Positions 12,833 to 24,720 of a stretch of 64,000 nucleotides of DNA are shown here, one piece after another. Under the pieces are notes generated by a model. The model ran no database searches. It had not been told where the DNA came from and saw nothing but the letters and a program-made list of their open reading frames with translations. The stretch is from Lumnitzera littorea. Its lineage: Eukaryota > Streptophyta > Magnoliopsida > Myrtales > Combretaceae. The stretch is from NCBI GenBank assembly GCA_024138015.1, contig JAMXBB010000002.1, positions 6,618,263 to 6,682,262 on the forward strand, read 5' to 3'. The number at the start of each line of letters is the position of its first letter. Position 1 is the stretch's first letter. The position numbers were made by a program, and so were the translations under genes.

Positions 12833-13834
12833 ATTTAAGTTGAAAACGTTTAGCTACTAAATAACTAAAACATGATTTATCATGCACGATAATTAATAAT
12901 ATAAAAAGAATGATTTTTTTACTTATAATATTGTTTGTAGTTATTAAGCATAAAATGTAGAAATAAATATATACCTTGCCTCCAAAAAGCTTGAGTATGA
13001 TTTTCCCACAAAAATATACACCGTAAGACTGGCTTCAAAAGACAGCTTGCAATGATTCGTGGCAACTCTAGCTTGTCAAATATATTCTAATGGGACATCC
13101 AGTAGAGAAATAAAGAAGGGAAAGAGTGTGTATCCGATTACTTATATTCCTCAGTTTACCTTGGACTTTGATGTATCATGTCACGTAAATCATATTTTGA
13201 TGAAGCAAACAAATAAGTTGCATAAGGATTCTTTGGTCTTAGAGTTCTTCAATAAATAAAAAACAAATTATTCTATATAAATTGACCTGGACTCCTAGAA
13301 CTGGACATATATTCAAAAACACGGATGCTCTAACCAGCAAATTTTTTGGAAGATTATTCACAAGGTTTTGTTTGAAAATACGATTATTTTCATCTCCATC
13401 ACCTAAAATTATTAAGAAAAAAATAAAAAAAATCGTTATATAGGAATCTCCCCATTGTCCCTACCATTAGAAAGTAAACTCTATGTTCACATATCAATTA
13501 ACTCACCATATCTTCGATTAAAATTCCAAGAAAGAGTAGTTTGTATTAATCCCAGCAAAACGTCATTTATAGTCTAAAATAAACAACAAACAAAGAAAAG
13601 AAATGTACATCAATATAAAGTGTGTTATATATATGACAATATGAAGTTTCTCTTTTAGTGAACAACAAAAGCTAAAACCTGGATTTTGGCCTTTATATTG
13701 TGTTTTGGTTTGGAGGAAAATAAGAACAAGCGATGAAGTAAACAGGGTATTTTACCTTATGCATTTTTATTTAAATGGGGTGAAAATCGAAATGGAAGGA
13801 AGTATGGATAGGCATGGTTACTTTTGGTTCCCTT

Positions 13835-14500
13835 TTGTCGTCGAACTAAACTAAAACTAACACGTGGTTTAGTTTTTCTATCCTATTAAACAAAACAGTA
13901 TGGTTTAGTATTAGGAACATTTTTAACGAAAAAACTTCGACTTACTCTGATTGGTGCATGGATCAGACCATAATTTATGATCTAAATAGAATTGCATGCA
14001 TAACATGAAATATTGTACCACAAATACTATAATCATTGAAAAATAACATGCCTTAGCACTCTTTACGAGGTTGAGGAAGTTGATCTTTATTCAATAAAGG
14101 AACTTCAAATATGTTTCAACAACTAATTTTATTTATAAAATTAGCATGTAACGTGAGCTTTAACTTAATTGTATACATAACTTAATTATCCATGGTTATA
14201 AAAATCAAATACATATATATTTATTAAGCATAACTCAAACAAAAAAAAAAAAAAAAAAAAAAGAGAAAGAAAGAAATAGTATAATGTTACAACAAATTTT
14301 TTTTTTAAATCGTGATTTAGTATTACTTTGTTTTATAGGACGGTTTAGTTTGATTATTTTAGTTTTGTTTAGTACATCCAATAAAAAAACTGTAAATTCT
14401 CGCTTTGAATATTTTACGAACCAAATCGGAGAAAAGAACCGTATTTTTTATCCAATTTGGTTTAATTTGTAGTCTAATTCAGTTTGGCCGATTTTTTTTC
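13835..14500. repeat. Foldback-like repeat in pseudogene intron 2
   Basis: Blocks of AACTAAACTAAAACTAA and GTGGTTTAGTTTTT on the left and TTTTAGTTTTGTTTAG and CAGTTTGGCCG on the right form imperfect inverted repeats around an AT-rich centre. A homologous arrangement occupies intron 2 of the intact gene (about 35860-36510), so it was already present before the duplication. Confidence 0.45.
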
Positions 14501-17178
14501 TACCCTAAGTAGAATTAACAAGAAAATGCGGGAAAGTGATGTTATTAAATGACTTTCCTTATTTTTTGTTCTCACATTCGCAATATAAAAGGGAGAGGTT
14601 TTATGTACTGTTTTCCTTGCATACTTTTCTTTTCGTTTCTCGTTATCTATTCACTTATATTTCCTCATATATTCTCCCTCTCTTTCCTTTAATGGGGAAT
14701 TAAGAGTAAATTAAGGGAAAAAATAAATGAAAGGGCGAAATGAGGGAAACATCTTTATCGTATTAGGTTAATATTCTCGTTTGAATCAACTAGTTTATAA
14801 GAATTTTTTTCACTCTATTAAATTGACATATGTGGCCCTAAAATTATAAAAAAAGAAAATGACATGTGGGGGTTTATTCAAATGTAATTTAGACCACTAT
14901 TTCCTTCATTTCGCCATATATCACTATTTCGATTTAATGTTAACAAACGCAATTATCCCCCCACTTCTCTTTATAACATGACTTTCCCAATCAAACTTTT
15001 CAGGCCCAAATCAAAGAAATTCAAATGCTATGTAAATGGGCTGACCCAAGCAATACAGCCCATTTAACCATTTCAAGAAAACAGGTTGTGAATGGTTGGT
15101 TTTTTCTTTTTTTTTTTTTGAAACCCATTAAATGAAAGGTTTTGTGCCAGGCCCATTTAAAAGGCCTTTTTAAACCCATTTAATTAGAGTAGACAAATCT
15201 GTCACTTAACATTAAATGAATTGAAGCTAGCCAGCCCATGGATCAATCCACCGATACTTTCTGGAGTTATCCTAGAACTGATAGAGTAATAGTTTGGAAG
15301 TTGATTATTTTTCTGACAAAGAAGCATCAAATTGTATATTAAGATAAATTATCTGAAAAATTATGAATTATTTGGTTAGTGGCCCGCTTAACCCAACCCA
15401 GAAATGGTTCGATTGATGGATTGGCTTGTTTTGTCGGGCTGAAAAAATCTAACCATATGTTAAGGGGGTTAAAATGAATAGTTAAACCCCTATAACAGAA
15501 GAGTTATTAATATGGTCCAACCATTGGCATAGCCGCACATGGGTATCTAGTGCGTCTCAGAAAAATAGTTCAGGTTTTTGCTTCTTTTTTTTTTTTTTTT
15601 TTTTTTCAAGTGTGAAATCAGTTTCTTAAAAAACAATAAAGTGAAATATAAGAAAAATTTACATGTTTATCATTAAAATTAATATATATTAAAAAAATAT
15701 AAATTAAATAAAAATATTATTGTTATGTTACATTTTAAAGAAGCAACGTAGTTATTTATATTAATGTCACATCTTTAAAATACGATATTAATATAATACT
15801 TAATACATTTACAGATATATCGTATCTTTTTTAAATTCAACATAATCATGGTACAGAAATAATATTGCATCAATACAAATAATAATGTCATATATAATAT
15901 GTGACGTAACATTATTTTAGTAATTTTTTATATAATTTATGATTATACAATTTTTTTTTTCCCTAAAGTTAGTAAGATTGAATACAAAAGTGAGGATCCC
16001 CTCAGGCCTCATGATCCCAACTTATTGGACAAAGCATTTGAAATCAACCTTCTAAGTCTTGTAAGATAATATTTTACAGTAGACCTCACTAATGACCCTA
16101 TGGTGAAAAATATGATCACAAGATTTAATTAAGAATTCTAATGGTTGAATTATGACGTGAAAGATCCCTAATAAAAATGATATCCTGTTCCTCGTAGTTT
16201 ATAAACTTTGCCGCACTTTTCAACAATTAAAAAAAAAAAATAGAAAAAGAAAAAACCATTAAAGAGTCATAACCGACCACCTGTACCATTGGAATTTACT
16301 CGAAGGTTGAAGCTTTTTAACACCAGTAGCGTCATCGATTCTTTTCCAAGAAAATAACATTAACACTCTTGTACGAAGAACAAAGACAAGGGAGGAGGAA
16401 GAGCAACAACATGTTCTACCAGAACTTACATAACTCAAGATTTTAGAAAACCAAGATTATAGGATGATGAACGAAATATGAAAAACTTACAAAAGATCCA
16501 GCCTTTACCGTCAAGGAAACAAGGAGCCGGGATAAGAAAATAAAAAAATAAAATAAAAAGTTCATATTTAGATCTGCAAAATGGCAGATCCAAAAGAGCA
16601 CGAATATAATAGATTGAAGAAAGGATAAGAGAAAGATAAAAATAAGATAGGAACATTTCGATCAGAAGAGAAAACTGCTTGACTTGTCGAGATAAAAAAA
16701 ATCCAACAATTTCTTAAACAGTGAATAAAACAAGCACATCTTTTTATTATACGATTTTTTTATGCATTTTGATATTATACGATGGTTACGATTTTTTCAA
16801 AACTCCATCTTTTTATTGCCAACCGCAGGCAATGACATCTGCAGTTTTTTTTTTCTATACTTTTTACTTCTTTATTTAATCAATTTTGCATTTTTTTTTT
16901 GTTTTTTTACTAATTTTACATTAATTAATTAAACGTATTTAATGAATTGCCGTGTCATGTCTATATGTGTCTACACCAGCTACAATTTAATTTCAATATA
17001 AGTAGGGCTGATGCGATTCTTAAAGTACTTAAAGGTGATTTATATGATTTACCCGAATGCAGAACACACATGCATGCCAGCTTAAAAAGTCAATGCTTGA
17101 TAGTTGAAAGCACACGCATTTTGAAATTAACCCTACGAAAAATAGAAGTATTAAAGCTACGGTATAAATAATAATTAC
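14501..17178. other. Remainder of pseudogene intron 2, no exon seen
   Basis: Non-coding AT-rich sequence between exon 2 and exon 3 homologues. Notable only for long T-runs (15100-15120, 15583-15606, 16840-16910). I found no nested gene. Confidence 0.6.
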
Positions 17179-17748
17179 CATTTTTAGGGGGAATCCTTCA
17201 CCAGCTTTATATCATCAAAACTAATGGTCCTGTGCACGAATTTCCTGGGATTGCTGGGACACCTTGGAACACTTTTTATAGGAGTTTTCGTATCCTTAAG
17301 ATATACTAAAGTTGCTATGAACATAGCTACATATATCGACAACAGTGTTGCATGTCGACATGAATATTAAGAAGATCGTAAGTAAGAACCACCATGACCT
17401 TAGCCTACGACTCGAATGGGCTCGTTTCTTTACAGGAAGGTTTGGTAATTCTTGAGAATCAAAGGATTTTCTAACACAAGAAAGTACAAGAGACATAAAG
17501 GACGCAACATCACACATTGAGTGGTGGACCTTGGTGACCCCCAACTATTTCTGCATCTGATGTCTTGACATTTAGGATGTGAATTTCCCAAGGTGGTTTT
17601 GGTCGTACGGGAGGGAGTTTGAGCCATACGTGAAATGTAGACTTTCACGAAGTTGTTTGGTGAGTTCATGTTAGGGTCTAAATTAGGTACAATTATATGA
17701 TCGTCTATGTTCACTTGTGTCATTTTTCCCTTTGCTTGCATCGCCAAC

Positions 17749-18450
17749 CTTTTTATTCAATGGAAATGAAATACGCCCATCGTAAATCTCAACAAATTTA
17801 TAAGAGAAAATATGTAATAATCAGTAAAATAAGAAGGGTTAGTTGCAAGTTGGCCTTTTTAGCTTTTGATGTCATGCACTTACAGACTCCTATTCCAAGG
17901 AAGGAAAAAAAAAAATATTTAAATTTCATGTTTCTAGACTGCCAAATTGACACTGAAGGTGTAGTGATGGTTTTAGACTTTAAGGGCATAAATTCTTATT
18001 TTATTATTTTTTTTTTTAGTTCATGCAAGCTCTATATAAACGTATTAGAGTCATATTTCTTTTAAGTTCAAAGGACGTGTGTGGGATGCTGGGTGGGATA
18101 TGGTGATGTCGACACAACAACCACACGGTACGAGGTATGCTCGATTGTTGTAAAACCCCACACAAAATAGAAATCTATGCTATATGGTACGAGATGAGTT
18201 AAAAGTTCGACTGTCTTGGAAGATAAGTCAACTCACGAGTTATTAAACCAACCTAACCCATGCACAGGTGATGGGCCATATAGTCCATCGGAATTTAATG
18301 TCCATCAACTCAAGCTCGTACTCGAAGACTTTCCTGCCGTGTAGTGTCGGTTGATTTTGTCTCAAGGATGACTGTCTCGAGGAGTATATATAGTATTATA
18401 TTAGAGTTTTATACGGATAAGAGAGGTACATCCAACTTGTAATATACCAT
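17749..18450 (-). other. Intron-1 homologue of the pseudogene; exon 1 missing
   Basis: This stretch aligns in short blocks with intron 1 of the intact gene (about 38900-39560). Shared phrases include AAGATAAGTCAACTCACGAG here and AAGATCAGTCGACTCATGAG there, and GGTTGATTTTGTCTCAAG in both. Similarity ends near 18450, before any equivalent of exon 1, and marks the 5' breakpoint of the surviving duplicate. Confidence 0.75.
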
Positions 18451-20429
18451 AGTGTTGTTTGGAGAAAAAAAAAAAATTCATAGTACTTCCAAATCTAAGG
18501 GTCTGGTTGTCCAGTCCCTAAGTGTTGATTTTCACACTAAAAACATTTTCATGGTTTTTGCCTCATCAGCTCGACGAAAGCTCCAAATCGTATCCATTCA
18601 TGGGCTATGAGCACGATTACGAACCATAATTGAACGTTTTAAATTTATCTTTACCGGTGAGGTGATTTATTTGTATCTTATTTACATGCATGTATTTAAA
18701 ACTTGAATTTGGTAATCATAATCTGTCCAATATGTGCTGGAATTATTTTAATATTCATTAACGTATATTCACTGCTCTTGGAAGTTGGACCTTTTATAAA
18801 GTTTTGAGTACGACAAACTATTTCAAAAATGTTATGTATATTATTAAATAGTATGATCGATAGAAATAAATGAATTGTCAAAAATAACCCAAAACTAGGT
18901 ATTTTACAATGTCATGCATGTGATCAATTAGTATGGTTGATGAAAATAAGCAAATAATTGTATAGCACGAACTATTTTAAAAATATCACATATCTTATTA
19001 GAAATAATGAACCGTCAAAATCACATAAAATTATTTGCTAAGTGCTACCTGTGAATCGTAATGAATGGAACCGAACAACCAAGCACTGCTAATTACGGCA
19101 AAAACTATAACTTTAAATTCTATTTTCGTGATTTATTTATTTGATTGTTTCTTTCTTTCTTTCTTTTTTTTTTTTTTAAGATGATTATTAGAAATGAGAT
19201 GGTATGAAGTGCATACTTGCATTTTTAATGATGTATAGCGGGGTTGTTGCAATTGGCCGCTTATGTGTGATGTATGTGATTGTCATCCTTTAAGAGTCTC
19301 GAGTTGATGACATTTGGAGGATTTTTATTTACCAAAAAGGTCAATATAACATTTGATAATTAAACTTTACTTATTTTGGTAGCTAATTATGAAGTTTAAA
19401 AGTATCAATTCAATGTCTATAAACTTTTGAAGCATATTTATATTATCTAAATTATGCAATTGATTGTGAAAATTAGTAAAGTTCAAGTTATTAATTATAA
19501 AAATAATGAAAGTTCAAGTAATCAATTAAAAAAATAGGTAAAGTTTATATGTCAAATCGATACTTGTGAACACAAGATAGTTAATTGAAAAAATGAGCAA
19601 TGTATAAATACCACATATGGTATTTACCCTTAAAAAAGAGACATGAGAGGAGGAATAGGCTAACTTGGTTTCTTAGAATGCATGTGTGGCGAGGCATCAA
19701 ATTCTTTATTATTCTTGATTTATTCTTGGTTGATTAGCTACTATAATCCTTCTTGGAGTAATTCTAGCAATCTTAGCATTTCTTAGGATCTTTTCAATAC
19801 TGTAGTACTTCAAATGAGGAAGAAGGAGACCTTCACTTATAGATGGTGGTGCTCAATCTTGATCATTAGATGATTTCGAGATGAATGGATGAGATGAGAT
19901 ATTGAGAGGGTCATTAGATTGCTTCTGACTGTTGATGATTTAGACTACTCTCCTTTTTCTTTAATGATTCATAAGACTTAAAAGAAAAAAAATGCCTACC
20001 AAGTCTCTTATGAAATAAGTTTAAGCCTTATAAATAATAAGTGATAAATGATGAGAAGTTTGTTGATAGCTACAAGCAAGATATTGAGGAAAGTACCAAT
20101 AAGTACCAGATCTACTAGTAATGTATAAAAGTTTAAATGTATTTTTGAAGATTAGTTTATGGATATTTGAACTTTATGGTTAAGTTAATCAAGAATAGAA
20201 CATGTAGTAAAAATTTTGTATTTGATGTTATAAATGGGATATTAGGAGATAAAAGAGTAACTATGTTTTTCTAAAATAACATCAGATTAGAATGTTACTG
20301 ATTTAGGATTAAGTTGAAGGAAGCTTCTATAACATAATATAATACACACATTATAAATTTCTAGTAGTGTCTCTTAGTTTAATAAGGCATAGATTTTAAT
20401 CACAGAATTGGGAGAAACGTATATATGCC
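18451..20429. other. Intergenic sequence, possibly the decayed 5' part of a gypsy element
   Basis: No credible gene. From about 19620 the sequence becomes less AT-rich and may be the eroded internal region of the gypsy element whose 3' end follows, but I could not place gag or protease motifs in it. Confidence 0.45.
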
Positions 20430-21664
20430 TATAGTATCTAAAGACATTAGTTGTGATAATTATCGATAGTATGTTGATATATAAAGTGTTTGTGGATAGC
20501 ATTAAGGAAGTTAAACAATCATAAGTGGTATGTCAAAATTGAAGAAAAGTAATTTTTGGACGAGATAATACTTCTTTCATTAAACAAGTTATCATTGGAA
20601 AAGGGACTTATGTAGATATTTAAATTGTTTAAGTAGTACTTGAAGAAACATAGTTGATAATCACTATCAAGAAAAAAGATCTATTGAAGTAACTAGATGT
20701 ACAAGGAAGGTATGATGTTCTAATACACTTCATATGAGTAATTACAATAGGTAATCTAATAGAGAAATAGCAAATCTAAGATGGTCAATTCGTTGTTGTC
20801 GAGTCTCGTGTTATGTTAACCCTATCAGTGAATATGTCACGTCGCGTTTTGTCAAGTAATAAGTCCTTGTTAATACTATCTCTTGTTGAATCTATTAGTC
20901 AAAAGTCATATTCAATCTTATCAAGTCGAGTCGAGTCGAATCGAGTTAAATTAAGTTGATTTAAAATGTCAGTCATCTCATTTGAATTCGAGATGGAGTC
21001 AAGATTTGCCACATTTACTTCTGTTGATCCTATGCTAAGCTATATGAAGAAACAAATGAGAAGTTATGATAATAACATAATTATTATAAGTAAAAGATTA
21101 TAGATGATAGAAAGGGTGATGATATAAAGTGAACTTAAAACTATCGATGATTACAGGTAAAACTTAGGAAATAATCAGATAAGGAACAAATGGAGAATAA
21201 ACTAATAAGAGAATTCGGAAGGTTATAAAGCCAAGTCATAAGATAGTATAATATAACCAGAGGACTATGGTGATGAAATAAGATTTGATTGATACTAAAG
21301 TATAGAATACAAAGGAAGATAAATTAAGGGATCAAGCAAAAGTTTAGATAGAGAAAGACGGGAAACTTAATTAGAAAGCGATTTAGAAGCTTATTTAGAA
21401 GATAATTCAGTAGAATGAAAAAAAAAAAAAAAGAAATTGCAAAGTTGTGAAGCAATCTATAAAATACTGGATAATCAGATTTAGAAGTTAAAAAAAAAAA
21501 AATATAATGGTTGTGGAATAGAACATAGCAAAATTTAAGCGTTACTTGTAGTTATTTTGATTCTTAAGATAGTAAAAGAATGAAAGCTGTCAATTTTAGT
21601 TAAGTGAGCCATACGTAGATATATAGTAGTTTCGAGAACAAAACTATTGTAAGAAAGGTGGAAA
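20430..21664 (+). pseudogene. Eroded Ty3/gypsy internal region (RT remnant and 3' end)
   Basis: Near 20440-20600 broken frames give a gypsy RT signature: VVIIIDSMLIY, matching the VVFIDDILIYS palm motif, then WYVKIEEK and FLDEIILLSLNKLSLEKG, which resembles the 'LYAKF..CEFWLDEVSFLGH.IS..G' segment. The extreme 3' end (21627-21664) reads TTTCGAGAACAAAAC ... AAGAAAGGTGGAAA, the usual 'FEDE..KGG' coding end and polypurine tract found immediately before the 3' LTR of chromovirus-type gypsy elements. Stops are frequent, and integrase could not be resolved by eye. Confidence 0.6.
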
Positions 21665-24600
21665 TGTAAGTCCCACAATCAGCTATTCGAGATTCGGTTC
21701 GTAGAATTTAGAACTATCGAGCAAATTGTTTGATCTAGCCTAAATTTTATGAATAAACTATAAATATTAGTAACAGTGATCTCATGAATTTAGATTGAGA
21801 AAAATAAATAATAAAATAATTTATTATTGTAATATTGAATTTTATATAAATTTTTCTATTAATTATCGGAAATACGTAAAACGAATTCCGATAACTAATA
21901 AATCGATAAAAATAAATTATATGTACATTAAGAATCATGAAATAATATAAATAATATTTAAGAATATTTATTTATACCATATATAAATTACATGTAGGTA
22001 GAAATATGCGGAATTGCCAAAAATGCTTAAAAATGATAAATAATTAAAGAAAATTATAAAAAAATCAAGGAAAAATAAGAAAAGTGAGGAATGATCCAGA
22101 TCAAGGTTGTGGCAGGTTAGGGGAATAAAAAAAAATCTAACTAATTAAATTAACCTCACTTAGAAAGTCAATTTAGAAGAGGATAAGGTAATTATCAACT
22201 CAAATTAAGGCACAAAAAAATTCCCTAAAGCTCTATAAATAGCCAAATTTCTTCAAAAACTCATTTAGGCAGTTTGTGAAGTGAGAAAATTAGAGAGAAC
22301 CAAAATAAGGGAGAATTAAGGCTTTTTAAAAATATTAAAAAAAAGTTGTGCAATTAAAGCAATTAGACCGAACTCACGACCCAGCAACAACTGGAACCGA
22401 ATCGCTGCCACTACCACACCCTACACCCACCGCCTGGATCAACGGACACCTTTAAGACCACCATGGTGACCGGAAGTACAGCAGTCAGGTGAGTCTAAAT
22501 TCAACTTGATTTTGTGTAAACTATGAAAATTATTAATTTTATTTAGAAAATTATGAATTTTATTATTTTAATGTTTTATTGTATGTAGATCTAGGAAAAA
22601 ATATTAGTTGGATTTAATTACATCTGGAAATATATAATACTTAAGAAACTGTATAAAACCGAGCATGTTTCGATTTAGAATTAAATAGTTTTAGAATTGT
22701 AGTTTTGAGCTCAATTTTTTGTATATACTAAGGTGATATAGAATAGTGCTATAAAGTCCTTTTTTAGAAATTAATTTTTGAAAATTTTAAGTGATTTTTA
22801 GGCTTTTAAAATATGTATATAATTAGGGATTTTGGAGTTTAATTAATAGTTAATTGAATAATTATTGATTTAAGGTATAATTAAGAAGTTTAAGATGTTG
22901 ATATTTGATGTGGTATGATAATTGTGATATTTAGGGTGTTAGATGTGATTATCAGGGATATTATGTAGTCAAATATGTGATTTTAAGAATATGTGAAATT
23001 GGAATTGTAATAACTATGTAATAATAGCTTAAGATGGATAATATAATAATATTAAAATATATTAAATCTGGTAGAAAACATAAATTTAGGTAATTGTGTG
23101 AAAAATGTAAATTTTTCTCATATCGAAAATAAATTTAGTAGTTAAATTAGAATTAGAATGTACCGTACGAACTAAAACATTGGTTAGAGACTAAAAACGA
23201 TATTTAGGATACTTGAAAATAATGTAATTAATTTCACATTATGGGTCAAAATGATTTCCTAGGGTTTATGTATAAAATCTCTAATCGAAAATTGAGTTAA
23301 AAACTTAATTTAGAAACAGATTTTAAAACTAAATCAGAACTCAACTTAAATTAGGAATAACTTTAAGAGACTTAAAAACTGAATAATTAAGTATACTAAA
23401 ACCTTAAACTAAAGATAATAATAAGTGTTATAAGATAAGATCAATTTATGATAGTTATGTCAAAATTGAAACAACGTTTATATTATAGGGATTATTAGCG
23501 ATAGTCTGTGCGAATCGCATCTTGAATGAGTAAGCAAGAAATCCAAGTAAATTGGGATTAATACGTTACTGTATTGATTGTGTACGTTAAATAGTTGATT
23601 GTGCGCATGTGCTTGTTTCTGTATTGATGATGTGATTCTGGTGTATTACTTTAGCTTGTATTTGTGTGACTTATTAAAATGATTGAACACTTTAAACTAG
23701 ATTTAACTAAATATATGACTTATGATTCTAAATTAGATTTGCATCACAACCCATTAGGAGGAAACTTAGGATTCTCTGACCAAATACTAACCCCTTCGAA
23801 AGGGAGAGCACTGGATAGCATAATCGATCATTTCTTCATCCTTAGTTAATCTAAATGACAGGTAAAGAGGTCATGGTAAGGGTGAAGTCAATAGTCTGAA
23901 GGTAGTCGTAGGAAGAGTAGTGTCTCTGTTGTACGAACGAGAAGAGCGTGGATTTGGTCATAAGCCATTGCATTAAACGGAAACTCCTTACCTCGAATTA
24001 AAGTGGGTGTAATTTCTCTAATCTCATGATGGGTTGAATAATATCGTGCGATGTTATTTGCTAGTACATACATAGCATTTAACTAATCCGGTTGATAATT
24101 GTGTTTGTGATTAACTTATAGTTTTGAGTCTCTATCCCAACTTATTGAGCTATGGTTTTTTATATCTCTATAGTCGTTGTTGCAAGAACTGATTAGAAAG
24201 CGGCTTACATTTACCTTAAAGCTCATGCATAGCTTCTAATTAATCCAGTTGATAATCGTATTTGTAATTGACATATAATTTTGAGTTTTCGTCCTAACTT
24301 ACTGAGCTGTGGTTGCTTACATCCCTATAGACATTGTTGCAAGTGCTAGTCAAAAAGCGGTTTACATTTACCTTGAAGCTAGTTATTGCTGGATCTTGGA
24401 GAGCGAGAATATAAAACTGAAGATATGATACATTCACAAGTTTGGATTTTAGCTTTGAAGTTTTTTATGTATTTCTCAAGTAGATTATGTTCAGGCTACT
24501 AAATCTTGTAATATACTCATATTATTTTAGAATAAATATGTATTCCTTATAATTTCATAGGTAAATAAAATGTTTATTTATGAATTATTTATTTCAAAGC

Positions 24601-24720
24601 GGGTTAGTCATGGATGCATTGTGTAAATCAAGTCTAAGATAGTGGCTGAAGTGTCAACTTTTATCCTAGAATGGTTTGTACGATGGGACTGTTACGATTC
24701 TGTTGCTTTAAGGCGTGACA
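21665..24720 (+). mobile_element. 3' LTR of a gypsy element (Tekay/Del-like), 3056 bp
   Basis: The segment begins TGTAAGTCCCACAATC directly after the polypurine tract and ends AAGGCGTGACA. It contains a TATA box (CTCTATAAATAG at 22231-22242) and a GC-richer leader at 22370-22490. It aligns through most of its length with the reverse complement of 45579-48450, and its last 800-950 bp also match 52635-53425 and 53426-54145. The flanking 5-mers (GGAAA, GAGAC) do not match, as expected for the 3' LTR of a truncated element and not a solo LTR. The long LTR and upstream chromovirus-like end suggest the Tekay/Del lineage; that lineage call is inference. Confidence 0.8.
22231..22242 (+). promoter_or_regulatory. 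LTR TATA box
   Basis: CTCTATAAATAG is conserved at the equivalent place in the solo LTR on the opposite strand (47862-47873). In both it precedes the GC-richer leader, so it is the likely core promoter of this retroelement family. Confidence 0.65.

Larger units (their letters stand above)
10573..17748 (-). pseudogene. Truncated, frameshifted WSD1-like wax ester synthase/DGAT paralogue
   Basis: Exons homologous to exons 2-7 of the intact WSD gene at 33168-39981 are found in the same order and strand: 17179-17748, 13507-13573, 13287-13402, 12975-13191, 10836-10972 and about 10573-10718. Exons 3 and 4 keep exactly the same lengths (67 and 116 nt) and stay open. The others are broken. Exon 2 has a deletion of about 14 nt near its start, a frame change before the active site, the motif HHSMCDV in place of HHSMGDG, and a stop just before its donor. 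Exon 5 has lost its acceptor AG (AAAATAT) and has a frameshift leading to TAA. Exon 6 is one base short. Exon 7 has an extra A that brings an early stop. No exon 1 is found: homology to intron 1 ends near 18450. The segment shares introns with the intact gene, so it is a duplicated copy, not a retrocopy. Confidence 0.92.

Noticed and set aside
17697..18065. Plus-strand 122-codon open frame
   Set aside because: It covers the antisense of the pseudogene exon 2 start and intron 1 homologue, with low-complexity residues.
21665..24720. Solo LTR
   Set aside because: A chromovirus-like coding end and polypurine tract precede it and the flanking 5-mers differ, so it is a 3' LTR of a truncated element.
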